From: Periplaneta americana
Lineage: Eukaryota; Arthropoda; Insecta; Blattodea; Blattidae
Direction: 5' to 3'
DNA length: 64,000 bases
Assembly (NCBI RefSeq): GCF_040183065.1
Contig: NC_091120.1
Location: forward strand, 188,597,627 to 188,661,626
The notes below the pieces were generated by a model. The model was not told the origin of the DNA, did not search any database, and saw only the letters and a list, made by a program, of their open reading frames with translations. Shown here piece after piece: positions 22,648-33,110 of the stretch (its first letter is position 1; every line of letters starts with the position of its first letter). Both the position numbers and the translations under genes were made by a program.

Positions 22648-22830
22648 CACAGTCTAGTATATACAGTCGCGAAGCTCAATACGTAGTAAATATGCAAACA
22701 TTAGATAGTTGCTCACCACTAGGATCGCTAATATCGCCTCATTACAGGCAATGCAAAATAGTACCGTCACAGTCTATTGTTTGTAGCACCCTCAAAACTC
22801 AAGCTTCGTGACTGTATATAGTAGACTGTG
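22648..22830. mobile_element. MITE, CACAGTC TIRs, 183 bp
   Basis: Inverted ends CACAGTCTAGTATATACAGT and actgtatatagtagactgtg. The 7-mer atatcac directly flanks both ends (22641-22647 and 22831-22837), a clean target duplication. The interior matches the 3' part of the longer element at 31020-31991 in inverse orientation (ccactaggatcgct and atcgcctcat strings). Confidence 0.85.
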
Positions 22831-22996
22831 ATATCACACTTAGGAAATGCGAAATTAAATCTTCAAATAAAATTGGGAACCGGTACAAAGTTACACTGAC
22901 CAATACAAAGTTACCCCAAATGACTGTAGTGAAAATAAATGTAGGTTGACATTGAAGTTTATATTTCTAATATGATACTTCTTTCTCTCCCAACAG

Positions 22997-24248
22997 GCAA
23001 TATCTCAGCATCAACAGATAGTTCAGTACAGACTCAACTGAGCAAAGATGACAGACAATTACCGCCATTAATTTTTCCTGGAGACGACATAGATAGTTCT
23101 TCTACAGAAGTACTACCAACCAGTTCAGCATTGAGCAAGGAAGACAAAAATTTGCCTCCGCTCGTTTTTCCTGGTGGCAGTTCTTCTGAAGGACATCTAC
23201 CACCAGAAGTATTCCCAAAAACACCTGATTTACCTCCAAGTGTGTCTTCACGTGAAGGTATCAGCTCTGTAGCTTCAAAAAGTGAGGAAAAGGTTCTTAC
23301 AGCTGAAAGGAATGAAAGCAAGCAGATTTCTGGTAAAAACACAGACAATACAACGACTGGGGCAAATAAAGAAACGTTAACAAATAAGTATGCGTCGGAA
23401 GTTCCAGATTTACTGAACGCTGATAAATACAACAGAACTGTGTATGAAGATGGAACTGAACCTCCTGTTGAGAAGGACACAGTAACAGTGCAAGGACCAA
23501 ATGTTGTTAACCTCAATAAAACTCATGAAGAAGATATTACAACATCCACTGTAGAAAAGAACTCAAATGAAACTAAGATTGAAACTGTTACAGAGAATAA
23601 ACAAAATGTGGTTACAAGCACTCTACCACCATTGAACAACGAAACAGCAACTGAAGACCACCAGAATGTTAATAGAACTCTCGCAGAACACACCGAAAAC
23701 AATGTAACTAGCGCTAAAGACACCACGAAGAATGGTACTGGAGAGGAAGTGGTGCCAAAGGACGAGGAAAGTACCTCATCAACCACCCCAAAAACAGACG
23801 TTCCTATTCCTGATATACAGTCAAACAAAACTATGAAAAATCCTAAGGTGAAAAATGATACTCTCCCTGAAGGCAGTAAGGAAAAGAAGAAGTCTGATAA
23901 CAAGACAGTTAAGGATGATGTGACGTCAGAGTCCTCAACTTCAGCTAACAAAGAATCAACTGAAGTGCCCACACCATCCAAACCTGTCACAGAAGCATCT
24001 TCTGCTGTGGTGCAAACAACTCTTAAAGCAGAGTCTACAACTTCTGTAGATATTTCGGAGAACTTAATTGACCACAAGGCTGAAGCTATGATAGGTTCGC
24101 AGGACCATGCAGACCATCAGCACGCGTCTATGGGGAAGACGTCGGCATTTCTGCAGCCCACAGAGTCAGCAGCTATACTTGCTGGTGTGTTTGTCGGCAT
24201 CGCACTTATAGGATATGTGGGCCTTCTTATTTGGAGAAGAGTATTGGA
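22997..24248 (+). CDS. Large exon of a type I single-pass membrane protein
   Basis: Acceptor ttctctcccaacag at 22996, donor ga|gtaagt at 24248. The exon keeps an open frame of 417 codons. The N-terminal part repeats a proline motif (LPPLIFPGDD, LPPLVFPGG, LPPEVFP). The rest is acidic, Ser/Thr-rich and full of N-glycosylation sequons (NRT, NET, NVT, NGT, NDT), typical of an extracellular or luminal stalk. A single hydrophobic segment ILAGVFVGIALIGYVGLLIW (about 24172-24231) is followed by basic RR, giving type I topology. Layout resembles TGN38-like or mucin-like sorting proteins, but I do not recognise a named orthologue. The upstream MILLSLPTG is intron reading-through, not a signal peptide. 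Confidence 0.85.
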
Positions 24249-24249
24249 G

Positions 24250-25011
24250 TAAGTAAAAATTTTGTTGACTGTATTTGTAAAACTAAGTCATTTCATTTTG
24301 AATCTTGCGTACACTACTTTTAACAGTTGAATATAAGTAATTGATTAACTAGCGGACTTACTCGTGTTAATTATGTAAGTCTGTGCGGCTCACAGCTGTT
24401 TCGGTGCTTTATCACACCATCCTCAGAGCCTACTAGATCTAAGTAAAAATTTTGTTGACTGTAATTTGTAAAACTAAGTCATTTCATTTTGAATCTTGCG
24501 TACACTACTTTTAACACTTGAATATAAGTAATTGATTAACTAGCGGACTTACTCGTGTTAATTATGTAAGTCTGTACGGCTTACAGCTGTTTCGGTGCTT
24601 CATCACACCATCCTCGGAGCCTACTAGATCTAAGTAAAAATTTTGTTGACTGTATTTGTAAAACTAAGTCATTCCATTTTGAATCTTGCGTACACTACTT
24701 TTAACACTTGAATATAAGTAATTGATTAACTAGCGGACTTACTCGTGTTAATTATGTAAGTCTGTGTGACTTACAGCTGTTTCGGTGCTTCATCACACCA
24801 TCCTCAGAGCCTACTAGATCTAAGTAAAAATTTTGTTGACTGTATTTGTAAAACTAAGTCATTTCAGTTTGAATCTTGCGTACACTACTTTTAACACTTG
24901 AATATAAGTAATTGATTAACTAGCGGACTTACTCGTGTTAATTATGTAAGTCTGTGCGGCTTACAGCTGTTTCGGTGCTTCATCACACCATCCTCAGAGC
25001 CTACTAGATCT
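24250..25011. repeat. 190-bp tandem repeat, 4 copies: host intron start plus Penelope pLTR
   Basis: Units start at 24250, 24440, 24631 and 24821 (190, 191 and 190 bp apart). Each holds about 45 bp of the host intron start (taagtaaaaattttgttgac) and about 145 bp of Penelope terminal sequence ending cctactagatct. The first unit is continuous with the real splice donor; later units have ctaagt instead of gtaagt, so the donor itself is not duplicated. Confidence 0.9.
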
Positions 25012-25019
25012 CGGCCTAA

Positions 25020-25914
25020 ACTTCAGTACACACTGGAACTTGAAAACAACAACTGCATAAATTTCCTAGACATTACCATAACAAAAATTGACAACAAACA
25101 CACCTTCAAAATATACAGAAAACCAACAACCACCACACGCATACACAACACATCTAACCACCCCATACAACACAAACATGCTGCATTCAGGACAATGGTA
25201 CACAGATTACTTAACATACCCATGAGCCAACAACACTACAATGAAGAAGTGAACACAATCAAATACATGGCACAAGAAAACGGTTACAATCCAAACATAA
25301 TAGACAACATCATAAGAAAGACAAAACAAAAACTTAAACACAAAAACACGCAAAACACAACACAAACACAAGAAATACATCACACTAACTTATGAAAACA
25401 AAAGCACACGGAAGATCGTATCTTCATTCAGAAAGCAGAAATACAACATAGCATACAGAACAGAAAACACACTACAAAGACATCTCAACACACAAAAAAC
25501 ACAAACAAATACGACCACATAGGTGTATACAAACTCACATGTAATAGTTGCGACAAGTTCTACATTGGACAGACAGGCAGATCATTCCAAACACGCTACA
25601 AAGAATACATTAAAGCAGTAACCAGAGGACACAATACATCTACATACGGCAATCACATAACCAATGCTAACCATACATACAATAACATAAATGCGGACAT
25701 GGAAATCCTACACATACAACCCAAGAACCAAAAACTCAACACACTAGAACAATATGAAATATACCAACACACTAAAACACACCCCGATCAAATTCTCAAC
25801 ACACAGATCAATTTCAGTACACACACACTATTTGACTCCACTTTTCAACAATCAAACGCACCCACACAACAGGCAGAGAAGTTCGAGATGACGCCGAGAT
25901 CTAGTAGGCTCTGA
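25020..25914 (+). pseudogene. Penelope RT C-terminus plus GIY-YIG endonuclease, frameshifted
   Basis: Order along the plus strand: end of RT (NFLDITITKIDNKHTFKIYR, KPTTTTRIHNTSNHPIQHKH, LLNIPMSQQHYNEE), linker, then the GIY-YIG domain. In the domain, GVYKLTCNSCDKFYIGQTGR (about 25522-25581) has the GIY-like GVY and the YIG triad, with the catalytic Arg in SFQTRYKE. The final part is NTLEQYEIYQHTKTHPDQIL and stop near 25914. At least two frameshifts (about 25390 and 25690) break the frame. Confidence 0.8.
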
Positions 25915-26846
25915 CAAGGGAAGGTTTTCGGCTCGAACATTAATTTTTGGTTAAAAATTTGTACAGACGCTTACCTCACAATGGTGATGAAGACCGTAAA
26001 AGCATTCATTTGTGTAACTCTCAGTTTGGTTGGTATTGGTCAATACACTTCTTTAAAAAATGTACATGAGGATTCTCTATAAAATGCATGAAACAGCATG
26101 GAGCAGAGCAATAAGCACAACACGCAGAAGCAACACCTGAACAATCTTCTGAACCACACTCCAGTGCTGAAAACTCAAGTGCCACCTGAATTACATTTTT
26201 GAAGTCCGAGACTTGTTCAGGATTCACGTAACCAGCCGACTGCCAGGAATACTGAAGCATATGGCGGTATACTATAGCAGACCACTGGTTATGAATAACA
26301 GAGTGCATTTTCATTATAAACACTCGATTTCCCAAGTTAAGTTCTGGATTCTCAGCAAGAGTCCTTATGTAATCTGTTATCCTCCGAGCATATATTTTGT
26401 ATTGTCTAAGGAAATAGATATTCAGAGGCTGGATATATTTAGTTTTTTTTTAGGGGAAATGATCATACATTCCATGTCCTAGCCTTGGAATGATTCATTT
26501 ATTAAGGTTGCGTCCTTGTGCGCATTCAATGACTCACACAACAGTATATACTTTTGATTAGCTGCAATATTTTCAGACAGAACGTTGAAGAAAAATGTTC
26601 TTAAATGGGCTTTAGACATTTTACCACTCGCACTAGCTTCTAGGCTAGGCTAGGCTCACGGGTAAGGTGTCCCATCCCCTTAACTTGTGCAGTGCTCTCC
26701 CCACCCCTCAACTTGTACAGTGCTCTAACAGACAAACCACACATTACACAAACGAATGCTTTTGGGAGCTTTACAGAGATGTAAAGATGGGCCTGTATAC
26801 AAATTTTGGATACGAAATTCCTGTTCGAGCCGAAACCCTTCCCTTG
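25915..26846 (-). mobile_element. 932-bp DDE transposon nested in Penelope, TSD tga
   Basis: The inverted ends start CAAGGGAAGG and continue TTTCGGCTCGAAC with one mismatch in about 25 bp. The 3-mer tga flanks both ends (25912-25914, 26847-26849), and removing the element restores the Penelope terminus. A 3-bp duplication fits few superfamilies (PIF/Harbinger, Zator, some CACTA/Chapaev). The transposase remnant lies on the minus strand. Confidence 0.85.
26021..26640 (-). pseudogene. DDE transposase C-terminus with Cys-rich tail
   Basis: Minus-strand fragments in order: MSKAHLRTFFFNVLSE, NQKYILLCESLNAHKDATLI, a DMECMIISPKK block, SISLDNTKYMLGG, then an open frame 26335-26021 with NRVFIMKMHSVIHNQWSAIV and YSWQSAGYVNPEQVSDFKNV. 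It ends in a cysteine-rich stretch (CGSEDCSGVASACCAYCSAP). Other copies, as I remember them, have CDSLNAHKD, so the aspartate appears changed to glutamate here. The order of a CDSxxAHKD block, a proline-lysine block and a Cys-rich end suggests a Tc1/Zator-like DDE fold, but the superfamily is not settled. Confidence 0.6.
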
Positions 26847-26949
26847 TGAGGATGGTGTGATGAAGCACCGAAGCAGCTGTAAGCCGCACAGACTTACATA
26901 ATTAACACGAGTAAGTCCGCTAGTTAATCAATTACTTATAAGTCATTTG

Positions 26950-27345
26950 ATCTAAATTTTAACACGCTTAATTATTTTCAGAAGTCTAAATATTGTATAC
27001 TGTATATGCATTCAAAGAAGTCCTTTATAAATGTCAATGTGTCTCCCAACACTGCTTTCTCGTGCAAGTGAGCCGTCTGCCAGTAAATTGCAATCCACTT
27101 CTGCATTTAAAAGTGCAGTTGTACTTACATATACACGAGTACGGTGCTCCATATAGTACTAGGACTGTTGTGAACGTCTTTTGACACTGTAGCTTGTAAG
27201 ATTGAAATGCTGGCAGAGGAAGTCACAATTCGAAACCACATTTTCTCAAATTCTGTAGTGTTTGTAAATAATTTCCCTGCACAATAGTTCTCAGGAAAGG
27301 ACTACACAAATTTAACCATCTTATATTTTACGTACAGAATACTTG
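26950..27345. other. Intron sequence, nothing recognised
   Basis: Lies within the host intron between Penelope and the RTE copy. No feature seen. Confidence 0.4.
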
Positions 27346-28285
27346 CTTACAAATGGCTTTTAAGGAACCCGCAAGTTCATTGCCACCCTCACATAAGCCC
27401 ACCATCGAACCCTATCCTGTGCAAGATTAATCCAGTATCTATCATAATATCCCACCTCCCTCAAATCCATTTTAATATTATCCTCCCATCTACGACTTAG
27501 CCTCCCTAAAGATCTTTTTTCCTCCAGTCTCCCAACTAATACTCTATATGCATTTCTGGATTCGTACATACATGCTACATGCCCTGTCCATCTCAAACGT
27601 CTGGATTTAATGTTTCTAATTATGTCAGGCGAAGAATACAATGCGTGCAGCTCTGCATTGTGCAACTTTCTCCATTCTCCTGTAACTTCATCCCTCTTAG
27701 CCCCAAATATTTTCCTAAACACCTTATTCTCAAATATCCTTAATCTCTGGTCTTCTCTCAAAGTGAGAGTCCAAGTTTCATAACCATACAGACCAATCGG
27801 TAATATAACTGTTTTATAAATTCTAACTTTCAGATTTTTTGACAGCAGACTAGATGACAAAAGTTTCTCAACCGAATAATAGCAGCAATTTCCCTCATAT
27901 TTATTCTGCGTTTAATTTACTCCCGAGTGTCGTTTATATTTGTTACTGTTGCTCCAAGATATTTGAATTTTTCCACCTCTTCAATGGATAAATCTCCAAT
28001 TTTTATGTTTCCATTTCGTACAATATTCCGGTCACGAGACATAATCATATACTTTGTCTTTTCGGGATTTACTTCCAAAAACCAATCGCTTTACTTGCTT
28101 CAAGTAAAATTTCCGTGTTTTCCCTATTCGTTTGTGGATTTTCTCCTAACATATTCACGTCATCCACATAGACAGCAGCTGATGTAACCCGTTCAATTCC
28201 AAACCCTCTCTGTTATCTTGAACTTTCCTAATGGCCTATTCTAGAGCAAAATTAAAAAGTAATGGTGATAGTGCAGCTCCTTTTT
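27346..28285 (-). mobile_element. RTE LINE fragment (copy 4), with degraded RT core
   Basis: The minus frame 27860-27360 is open from SSSLLSKNLKVRIYKTVILP to MNLRVP-stop. Upstream on the minus strand, broken pieces of the RT core remain: GAALSPLLFNFALE near 28280, YVDDVNM (the YADD box equivalent) near 28165, then the EVNPEKTKYMIM equivalent. It keeps more of the 5' side than the other copies but has several stops and small deletions. It lies antisense in the host intron. Confidence 0.8.
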
Positions 28286-28775
28286 TACGTACAGAATATG
28301 AATAGATATTCGTTAATTTGGAACATAAAACAATGATATAAACACTTGATAAAGATCTTGTTGAAGTATAATTGGTTCATAGAAGTTATATATTCTGTGT
28401 TATGCTGATGATATAATTATGAAACCATTAGCCATGATACCATTAATAATACCTATACAGAGTAAACAATAAGTATGAAATATTGGTAACTTCTTACATT
28501 TTAATTTTACAAAAAAAAAAGTTTTATACAAAAGCTGTTGGAGATAAACCGTACAATATGTTACCAGTGTTCAGAAAAGTTAGTTATTCAGGTTATATAG
28601 TGTGTGACGGTAAACTTTATTTTTTTTAAATGGCATCCTATATTAAAATTTACATATTCCGAATTTCCATTAAATTTTACGTATGAATGTGTATAAATAT
28701 TACCTGTTCACTCGTTTCATGTCTTTTAACTATTTATTTAAATTGTTTTGTGAATTTCAAACAGTAAAGCACCAG
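28286..28775. other. Intron sequence with a YADD-like RT motif near 28390-28428
   Basis: On the plus strand, tatattctgtgttatgctga opens YILCYADDIIM, which looks like a reverse-transcriptase catalytic box. No other RT block is readable around it, so it may be a tiny remnant or chance. Confidence 0.3.
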
Positions 28776-28975
28776 TAGCCCACCTCTGTGGAGTAACAGT
28801 CAGCACGTCTGACTGTGAAATGAGCAGACCTGGGTTCAAATCCAGGTTGAGACGAGTTGTCTGCTTGTTGGGGGTTTTTCCGGGGTTTTCCTTCAACCAA
28901 TTGAAGCAAAATTGTTGGGTAACTTTCAGAGTTGGACCTCAGACTCATTTCGCCATCATTTATTCACTTATCATC
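28776..28975 (+). mobile_element. Divergent S1 SINE
   Basis: tRNA-like head with B box ggttcaaatccaggt, then the tttttccggggttttccttc block and ggtaactttcagagttggac. It is followed by (ATC)n at 28970-29010. Clearly older than the other S1 copies. Confidence 0.75.
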
Positions 28976-29015
28976 ATCATCATCAACATCATCATCATCA
29001 TCATCATCATAACAT

Positions 29016-29452
29016 AGTCCACACCTGTGGAGTAATGGTCAGCGCGTCTGGCTGCGAAACCGGGTTCGAATCCCGGTCAGGGCTAGTTACCTGGTTGAGG
29101 TTTTTTCCGGGGTTTTCCCACAACCCAATACGAGCAAATGCTGGGTAACTTTCGGTGCTGGACCCCGGACTTATTTCACCGGCATTATCACTTTCATTTC
29201 ATGTATGTATGTATGTATTGCGAGTAATTTTACGGCTGTCGCCATCTCCTGCTTCTCAACTTCCAGATACTCTGGTTTTGCCAATCGTCCACTTGTAGAC
29301 CCCTGCAGACCATATCCTCCTAAACCTCCTTGCTCCATTTTTTCATTGACCTTCCTCTTCTCATTTTTTCCGGGGGAGTCCACCTTCATTTCATTCAGAC
29401 GCTAAATAACCTAGATGTTGATAAAGCATCGTAAAATAACCCAATAAAAAAA
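29016..29452 (+). mobile_element. S1 SINE carrying a 182-bp nested insert
   Basis: Typical S1 head and body run to 29202, then 182 bp of foreign DNA, then the S1 end from 29385 (gacgctaaataacctagatg) with a terminal A run. The SINE itself is close to consensus. Confidence 0.85.
29203..29384 (-). mobile_element. 182-bp retroelement 3' end inserted in S1
   Basis: ttcatttcat is present on both sides (29193-29202 and 29385-29394), a 10-bp target duplication. On the minus strand the insert ends in a CATA tail, as expected for a 5'-truncated non-LTR element inserted antisense. An open minus frame exists (KVDSPGKNEKRKVNEK...), but I do not recognise it. Confidence 0.65.
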
Positions 29453-29718
29453 AATACCATAGCCCGGGTTAAGTTCACAATGTGGTTTGCTGTACCTGCA
29501 CAAGAGCGCTGCTGTTTGGCTACCCAATCATTCTCAGAATAGCAGTGATAAGCACAATAAGCCTCAGGCTGCAGTGTAAGCCTTTGGGTCCCTCTTCCGT
29601 ACAAGAGAAAAAAAAATACCAGGACATATGGAAGAATTTTTATTTGTAATAATTAGTAGACATGTTACATAGTAACAGTCAGCATTATTTTGTTTCTAAA
29701 TAGATAGAATAAGCCAAT
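29453..29718. other. Intron sequence between SINEs
   Basis: No feature seen. Confidence 0.4.
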
Positions 29719-29945
29719 AAGTCCACACCTGTGGAGTAACGGTCAGCTCGTCTGGCCGCGAAACCGGGTGACCCGGGTTCGAATCCCAGTCGGGGCAAGT
29801 TACCTGGTTGAGGTTTTTTCCGAGGTTTTCCCCTCAACCTAATACGAGCAAATGCTAGGTAACTTTCAGTGGCATTATCACCTTCATCTCATTCAGATGC
29901 TAAATAACCTGAGCTGTTGATACAGCATCGTAAAATAACCTATCT
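29719..29945 (+). mobile_element. S1 SINE with internal deletion
   Basis: Full tRNA-like head (ggttcgaatcccagt). About 25 bp are missing between ggtaactttcag and tggcattatcacc. Ends gatacagcatcgtaaaataa. Confidence 0.85.
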
Positions 29946-30229
29946 CCCCCCACAATAAGCCAATAAGAGTACCTTCTTGTCCCAGAATATTGTTGTCATC
30001 ATTTTGTGGACGATGTTTTCCCCCCCAGAACTTTGATTGAATCTCAAAAGGAAAAATTTAAATGATGGGATGTGTTACAAGCAGACTATAAAGATATTTA
30101 ATACCAGGAGAGTATTTTTCAAGGATTTTAACAGTACAAGGAAGATCTGCTGTCTGAATAACATGTATTTATTTGCTTGGAAGATGAATGTGGAATATTA
30201 TGTCACTTATATTTTCTGCTTTATTTTAG

Positions 30230-30305
30230 GAAGCGATATGGAAATCGAGAGATGCTTGTCAATGAAGATGATTTCTATGATACAAATGATCTGAGAAATT
30301 TTGAG
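30230..30305 (+). CDS. Cytoplasmic-tail exon of the membrane-protein gene
   Basis: Acceptor tgctttattttag, donor gag|gtacgt. Joined to the previous exon (GA|G), it reads E, then KRYGNREMLVNEDDFYDTND and LRNFE: 25 complete codons in phase with both neighbours. The tail is basic at the membrane and acidic further on; EDDFYD and YDTN could serve in ER exit or tyrosine-based sorting. The compact, low-complexity-free sequence contrasts with the stalk, so it is probably the conserved functional part. Confidence 0.85.
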
Positions 30306-30636
30306 GTACGTATAGAATACAAAATATTTAAGTATTTTGACTTCAGTTGAAACAGTTTCCTTTTAATTCATTCTGTTTTCTCAAAGAGCTCATATATTTG
30401 TTGACTTAAAGTGTGCTGCTGTATCTTGGTTTATGTGGATCATACGCAGAGACTAAGAGGAGGCGGAAAATAGGAAGGATTGGAAAATGTTGGGTTTGTA
30501 GTGAAAGACCTGCCCTTGTGCAAGAAAACTGTGGATGAGTGTACAGTTGTACAGTTTTCTCTTATCAGGAAAGAAAACTGATACTGATACTGCTAATACA
30601 AGAGTATCTTTAAACAATGTTACTAGTATTATTATG

Positions 30637-30997
30637 ATGTACCGAAATACATATAATATTTCCGTGCAGATATTCTGCGTCGTCATATGATGAAAGATGA
30701 GTGGAACGGAGAAAAATTCTCTCTGGCACCGGGATTTGAACCCGGGTTTTCAGCTCTACGTGCTGATGCTCTATCCACTAAGCCACACTGGATTCCCATC
30801 CCGATGTCGGATCGAATCTCCTCAGTTTAAGTTCCACCTCTTGGGTTCCCTCTAGTAGTCTACCCTCATGCACTGCGTCATAGATGTATGACAGTGGCAC
30901 AATGTCCACACATGTGCAGAGGTGCACTCGTTATGAGTGACTAAGTGGCCGGGATTCGAGGGAATAAGCGCTGTCTTAAATCACTAAGTGATTATTT
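30637..30997 (-). mobile_element. tRNA-derived SINE F1, near full length
   Basis: Minus-strand copy with the UUCG hairpin equivalent (tgtaccgaaatacat, here imperfect) near 30638, tRNA-like region 30721-30792 and 5' end near 30997. Preceded on the plus strand by tagtattattatga, the antisense of its AAT-type tail. Confidence 0.8.
30721..30792 (-). other. tRNA-like cloverleaf in SINE F1
   Basis: A box tggcttagtgga and B box ggttcaaatcc on the minus strand. The anticodon stem tcagc/gctga and T stem ccggg/cccgg are intact. The acceptor stem has one mismatch. A T5 run follows on the minus strand. Confidence 0.6.
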
Positions 30998-31019
30998 GCA
31001 TATTATATATTATTATCAT

Positions 31020-31991
31020 CACAGTCTACTATATACAGTCGCGAAGCTTAAGGTGATTTTTTGCAAATCTCGTGATAAAGCGCTCCAAGCGGTTAGCAAC
31101 TAGAAACAATAGACTGTCCACGGTCGACTTTGGACTGTGTCGTATTTCCATCGAGTGCTAACTCGTTGCGTATTTCACATTGATACTTGTGAAATGTTCG
31201 TTATTGGTTGTAATGAAAATGTTAAGGGCTAAAATACAATAATTGGAATAATAATATTTTATTAGAGACGTAGAAAAATTAAGTTTGTTTTAATGAAATT
31301 GATTGATCACGTTTTATTTTCAATTCTGGTAGGATTATTATTGCTTAGGCCTACTTTTTTTTTTCAAAGGATATGTTTTTAATTATAGCTGTTAATTTTG
31401 TTGTTATTTTTATTTGTTACTTTACTAGAGACATAGAAAAAGTCTGTTACAATAAAATTTATTGATCACGTTTTATTTCCAATTCTGGTGTGATTATTAT
31501 TGCTTAACCTCATCCCACTTTGTTAACTACGTAAGCCTACACTACAAGTACCGGTGCACGTTAAGTTACTCCATTAATTCATATTTCCATTATTATTGTT
31601 GTAAAGGCATATGCAAATTAATATTTATTGGTTTCATAGTTAATTATCGCTATAATCTTGAATGAGTGAAGCGATTATAGTAAATTTCAGTTCGTTTTGC
31701 ACAAACAAAAATAATATTAACCTATTTCTTGCAGGTATCTTCGAGTTTATGGTGGAATTTAATATACTTCATTAAAATAATAAATTAACTTTATGCATTT
31801 AATATTTAAATAATGGAAGGAAGGTGTTAATTTTTCCAAAAGAACACAACGAAAGTGTAACATATTTTGTCGTCTACTAGGAGAGAGATCTGCGATGATG
31901 AGGCGATAGTAGCGATCCTAGTGGTGGGCAACTACCCATGTTTGCATTTTTACTACATATTGAGCTTTGCGACTGTATATAGTAGACTGTG
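31020..31991. mobile_element. Long CACAGTC-TIR element, 972 bp
   Basis: Ends CACAGTCTACTATATACAGT and actgtatatagtagactgtg are perfectly inverted over 20 bp. It is the longer relative of the 183-bp MITE at 22648-22830. It sits between two F1 SINE pieces. Inside, 31263-31350 is repeated at about 31424-31510 (ttgatcacgttttattt). No transposase frame is visible. Confidence 0.75.
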
Positions 31992-31995
31992 ATAT

Positions 31996-32190
31996 TATGA
32001 TGTACTGAAGTACATATGATATTTCCGTGCAGATATTCTGCGTCATCATATGATGAAAGATGAGTGGAATGGAAAAAATTCTCTCCGGCACCAGGATTTG
32101 AACCTGGTGGACAGAGCATCAGCACGTAGAGCTGAAAAAATGGGTGCCGGAGAGAATTTTCTCTGTTCCACTCATCTTTCATCAAATGTT
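31996..32190. repeat. Palindromic F1 SINE pieces
   Basis: A minus 3' part (31996-about 32110) abuts a plus part (about 32111-32190, atcagcacgtagagctgaaa and ggtgccggagagaatttt). Together they form an imperfect hairpin, as at 4376-4870 and 53812-54470. Confidence 0.7.
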
Positions 32191-32291
32191 AATAGTGTTA
32201 TATTAATGCAATATATGTACCGGTATTGAAAGTGTAGAAAACTATGAACACGATCTTCTCATCTTGTAGTGGAGAAATATTATAAACTACA

Positions 32292-33110
32292 AGTATTAAC
32301 AATTTTGACTTGTCAGCAATCCTTTATAATTCGCGTTTTAAAATAGGAATAATTTGAGAAGTTTATTAAAAACTGGGGACATTCCGGGGGTATATTTTAG
32401 CTGAGAACAAAAGTATGAATTCGGGGACTGTCCCCGAGAAATGGGGACTTCTGGTAACCTTATCATAATAGGAAACTCCTATAAGTCTGTGATTCGTTCC
32501 TATTTCTAAACCTAATGTTCTGTTTTTTTAAGTTATTTTTGTTTGTTTTGCAGCTCTGACCCTGCAACAGTATTAACAGTTTTGACTTGTCAATTATCCT
32601 TTATAATTTTTAAAATAGGAATAATTTGAGAAGTTTATTAAAAACCGGGGACATTCTGGGGGGTACATTTTAGCTGGGAACAAAAGTATGAATTCGGGGG
32701 CTATCCCCGAGAAATGGGGACTTCTGGTAATCTTATCATAATAGGAAACTCTTATAAGTCTGTGATTCGTTCCTATTTCTAAACCTAATGTTCTGTTTTT
32801 TAAGTTATTTTTGTTTGTTTTGCAGCTCTGACCCTGCAACAGTATTAACAGTTTTGACTTGTCAATAATCCTTTATAATTTTTAAAATTGGAATAATTTG
32901 AGAAGTTTATTAAAAACCGGGGACATTCCGGGGGTATATTTTAGCTGGGAACAAAAGTATGAATTCGGGACTGTCCCCGAGAAATGGGGACTTCTGGTAA
33001 CCTTATCATAATAGGAAACCCGTGTAAATCTGTGATTCGTCCCTATTTCTAACCTAATGTTCTGTTTTTTAAGTTATTTTTGTTTGTTTTGCAGCTCTGA
33101 CCGTGCAACA
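32292..33110. repeat. Tandem triplication (277/272/269 bp) carrying the terminal-exon acceptor
   Basis: Units start at 32292, 32569 and 32841 with agtattaac. Each contains a ggggacatt...ccccgag stretch, ggggacttctggtaa, and near its end tttgttttgcag|CTCTGACC. Acceptor AGs fall at 32553, 32825 and 33094. The internal ggggacttctggtaacc part resembles the end of the hAT-like remnant near 38425, so a MITE may have been swept into the unit. Confidence 0.9.

Larger units (their letters stand above)
24296..26940 (+). mobile_element. Penelope-like element with GIY-YIG endonuclease
   Basis: Tandem pLTR-type sequence lies upstream, a coding region at about 25020-25914, then an inverted terminal copy (about 25890-25914 and 26850-26940) split by a nested transposon. 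aagtcattt occurs at both outer ends (24285-24293 and 26940-26948), a likely target duplication. Inverted terminal copies and tandem pLTRs are known Penelope features. The RT core is missing, so this copy is truncated. Confidence 0.8.

Noticed and set aside
23034..24077. Minus-strand ORFs of 160 and 184 codons
   Set aside because: They are antisense to the supported large exon and have no independent motif.
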